From: a bacterium
GTDB taxonomy: Bacteria; Electryoneota; RPQS01
Direction: 5' to 3'
NCBI GenBank assembly: GCA_018814465.1
Contig: JAHIZR010000151.1
Span: 1-6,852 of the forward strand
DNA length: 6,852 bases
Of this stretch, positions 4,809 to 6,852 are shown in pieces; position 1 is the stretch's first letter; the number at the start of each line of letters is the position of its first letter. The notes beneath the pieces were generated by a model, which did no database searches, was not told the origin of the DNA, and worked only from the letters and a program-made list of their open reading frames with translations. The translations under genes and the position numbers were made by a program.

Positions 4809-6852
4809 TTAAAATGATCTGCCGAATTGAAAATGCTGCTGCCACTCACCGTGACTTAAACCGCGGCCGTCCCCGTTAGGATAATCAAGACCATATCCCA
4901 TATCAAATCCGATCATGCCGATGAAAGGCATAAACAAACGAATGCCGAAGCCGACGGATTTTCTGACATCCATCGGATTCGTCTCTTCAAAGGACTCCCA
5001 TACATTGCCGCCTTCAGCAAAGGTGAGAGCGAAAATCGTCGGATTGCGAACCAATGGATAACGAAGCTCGAATGACTGCTTGAAGAGTGTCTTTCCGCCG
5101 ATTGCGTAGCCGCTCGATTGCGGACCGACATCGCGCTCGTCATAGCCGCGCAGACTCGTGCCCAATGACAATCCGGAACCACCCATAAAGAAATAATCAA
5201 AGTAGGGAATGTCTCTGGAGTCCGAACTGAGCTGCTCAAGCATTCCCATATTTGTTTCGGACACAAGCACAAGGTTTCCGATCAGCGGGGTGTACCACTG
5301 ATTGCGAAGCTCGCCCTTGAAATACTGGTCGTCGCCCGCCAGAGGTCCGCCGGTCAATTCAAGTCTTAAGGAATTGACGCTGCCGATCGAGGGAAACTCC
5401 TGCTCATTCCGGCTGTCACGTGTGATTATCTGCGACAGACTGGAAGAAATCCTCGCGACATCTTCCTCCAACTCGCGGGGATTATCCGCTTTGAAACTAT
5501 CCGAAAAATCCGAATACTTCGTGCGATCAAGACGATAAATATAATCAAGACGGAAGTAGTCGTCCGGCCATTTCAGCCGCTTGCCGAAACGGACCGATCC
5601 GCCGACGATATCTTCATCAAAACCATAATAGTCGCCGCCGCGATGAGTATCAAAAAAAGACACACCAACCAGAATCGGACGGTTGCGAAACCACGGCTCA
5701 GTGAAACTGACGGAAAATGAACGGTAGATTTTCCCGAAGTTCCAGTCCATCGCGAACTGCTGCCCGTTCCCCATCAAGTTGTTCATTTGAAATCCGACTG
5801 AACCGATAAACTTGTCTCGCTGGCTGTATCCCGCTGATACGTTTGCCTGATCTGTGGACTTCTCTTCCACATTCAGATACAAATCAACTTGATTCTCGTT
5901 GATCGGAACCACATCCGGAGTGACATTCGCGAAGTAATTCAGAATCGTGACTTCGCGGATGGAACGGCGAAGCTTCGAAACATCAAAAGTCTCTCCCGGG
6001 TAAAGAACCAGCTCCCGGCGAATCACCTTCTCTTTTGTCTTGGTGTTTCCTTCAATGAATATCTGATTGACCTTGAACTCGCTGCCTTCGACGATCTGCA
6101 TCTCGATATCGACTATATTGCCGTCGCGAACCCGCTCGACCGGCACCACCGAAGCATAAATATAGCCCCGGTCATAATACATCGAACCCATATCAGCCAG
6201 CGAAAGATCGAATTTGTCACGATTGTAAGTTTCACCGGTCTTCACGCGCAGCCGTGCCTCGATCTCTTTTGTCTCGAACAAATGATTCCCCGTCCATGTG
6301 AAATCACCATAGGAATAAATCGGACCCTCATTCACGAAAAAAGTAAGGTGGATTCCGCGCCGGTCTTCGGTATAGCTGACACTGTCGCGCAGCACCTCGA
6401 AATCCCGGTAACCCTGACTCTGATGAAATGCGATCAGTCTCTGCTTGTCTTCTTCGATCTTCTCGATTTTATATTCTCCGGATCGAAAAAACGTCTTCTT
6501 ACGGGTCTTAATTTTGCCGCGCAGCTTTTTATCGCTGAATTCCGTATTCCCCTCAAAATTCACACGCCTGACCTTTACCTTCTTCCCCTCGCGGATATTC
6601 ACTTCGACGACCTGCCTTGATGTCTGGTCGGATGTATAATGCTGAATGTCTATTTCAGCAAGCAGATATCCCATCTCGGTGTACTTCCGCTTCAGCCTCA
6701 TCTCGAGCCGGACCAAATCAAACGGCCTGACGACTTGCCCCTGTGTCAAGAACAGCAAAGCATTAATATCTTCACCCTTCAGCTTGCGATTGCCCTTGAT
6801 GTCCAATCGCTCAAGCCGCGGGTATTCCGACACTTTTATTGTGACGTAAACA
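4809..6852 (-). CDS. bamA: Outer membrane protein assembly factor BamA (5' end outside window)
   Basis: BamA is the Omp85 beta-barrel that inserts other outer-membrane proteins. The frame is open to the window edge, so the gene is partial: 680 residues are visible and the signal peptide plus the first POTRA domain are missing. A GTG at 6831-6833 is not the start, because the in-frame residues before it (VYVTIK) continue a POTRA strand. Numbering from the first visible residue, four complete POTRA domains follow, at about 12-91, 92-177, 178-258 and 259-331. Each opens with a strand ending in GN (IKGN, FEGN, WTGN, IEGN). The 16-strand barrel spans about 334-680 and includes SFTEPWF (382-388), TRDSRN (477-482) and the loop-6 motif LRGY (567-570), equivalent to VRGF in E. 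coli. The end, HFQFGRSF, finishes in Phe, the C-terminal signal recognised by BAM. Its skp neighbour supports the role; TamA is unlikely given five or more POTRAs. Confidence 0.95.
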   Translation of the reverse strand, partial: VYVTIKVSEYPRLERLDIKGNRKLKGEDINALLFLTQGQVVRPFDLVRLEMRLKRKYTEMGYLLAEIDIQHYTSDQTSRQVVEVNIREGKKVKVRRVNFEGNTEFSDKKLRGKIKTRKKTFFRSGEYKIEKIEEDKQRLIAFHQSQGYRDFEVLRDSVSYTEDRRGIHLTFFVNEGPIYSYGDFTWTGNHLFETKEIEARLRVKTGETYNRDKFDLSLADMGSMYYDRGYIYASVVPVERVRDGNIVDIEMQIVEGSEFKVNQIFIEGNTKTKEKVIRRELVLYPGETFDVSKLRRSIREVTILNYFANVTPDVVPINENQVDLYLNVEEKSTDQANVSAGYSQRDKFIGSVGFQMNNLMGNGQQFAMDWNFGKIYRSFSVSFTEPWFRNRPILVGVSFFDTHRGGDYYGFDEDIVGGSVRFGKRLKWPDDYFRLDYIYRLDRTKYSDFSDSFKADNPRELEEDVARISSSLSQIITRDSRNEQEFPSIGSVNSLRLELTGGPLAGDDQYFKGELRNQWYTPLIGNLVLVSETNMGMLEQLSSDSRDIPYFDYFFMGGSGLSLGTSLRGYDERDVGPQSSGYAIGGKTLFKQSFELRYPLVRNPTIFALTFAEGGNVWESFEETNPMDVRKSVGFGIRLFMPFIGMIGFDMGYGLDYPNGDGRGLSHGEWQQHFQFGRSF

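Noticed and set aside
4787..4812. AT-rich gap between bamA and skp as a promoter or terminator
   Set aside because: TTAATTAA is a short palindrome, but there is no stem-loop followed by a T run and no spaced -35/-10 pair I would defend. The gap is only 22 bases and carries the skp ribosome site.
5889..6620. Plus-strand open frame of 243 codons opposite bamA
   Set aside because: It lies wholly antisense to well-conserved POTRA and early barrel sequence. Its translation shows no domain or motif I recognise, and I see no convincing ribosome site. It is a shadow of bamA codon usage.
6831..6833. GTG as the start codon of bamA
   Set aside because: The frame stays open to the window edge and the preceding residues VYVTIK fit the last strand of a POTRA domain, so the gene begins outside the window.

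Overview
The window is a single co-directional block of envelope-biogenesis genes, all on the minus strand, so transcription runs from base 6852 towards base 1. In transcription order it holds bamA (5' end outside the window), an ompH/skp-type periplasmic chaperone, lpxD, a fused lpxC-fabZ, lpxA, a LipM-like octanoyltransferase/lipoate-ligase family gene, and the first 88 codons of dxr. Coding density is nearly total: gaps are 22, 5 and 11 bases, and three junctions are 4-base ATGA overlaps. There is no intergenic stretch over 30 bases, no internal terminator or promoter that I can support, and no RNA gene, CRISPR array or mobile element.

The source is a diderm bacterium that makes lipid A. 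The LpxC-FabZ fusion is a known arrangement in Bacteroidetes/Chlorobi and related (FCB-type) lineages. Together with the order bamA-ompH-lpxD-lpxC/fabZ-lpxA and an intermediate GC content, it suggests an FCB-superphylum member, perhaps an uncultured candidate phylum. I cannot fix the phylum from this window. In Enterobacteria the comparable cluster has dxr upstream of bamA and a stand-alone fabZ; here dxr has moved to the downstream end and fabZ is fused to lpxC.

Functionally, BamA and Skp insert and chaperone outer-membrane proteins. LpxA, LpxC and LpxD carry out the first three steps of lipid A synthesis, and the FabZ domain serves the fatty-acid cycle that supplies their hydroxyacyl-ACP donors. 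The LipM-like protein probably takes octanoyl from the same ACP pool to start lipoate synthesis. Dxr commits carbon to isoprenoids, including the undecaprenyl carrier used for cell-wall and polysaccharide precursors. The catalytic residues I could align by eye are present in all complete genes, so they look functional.

I did not find an exotic new system. The points most worth a second look are the lipoate-pathway gene embedded between lpxA and dxr, residues in LpxA and LpxD suggesting long acyl chains, an eight-G tract inside lpxC, and a TTG start for lpxD.
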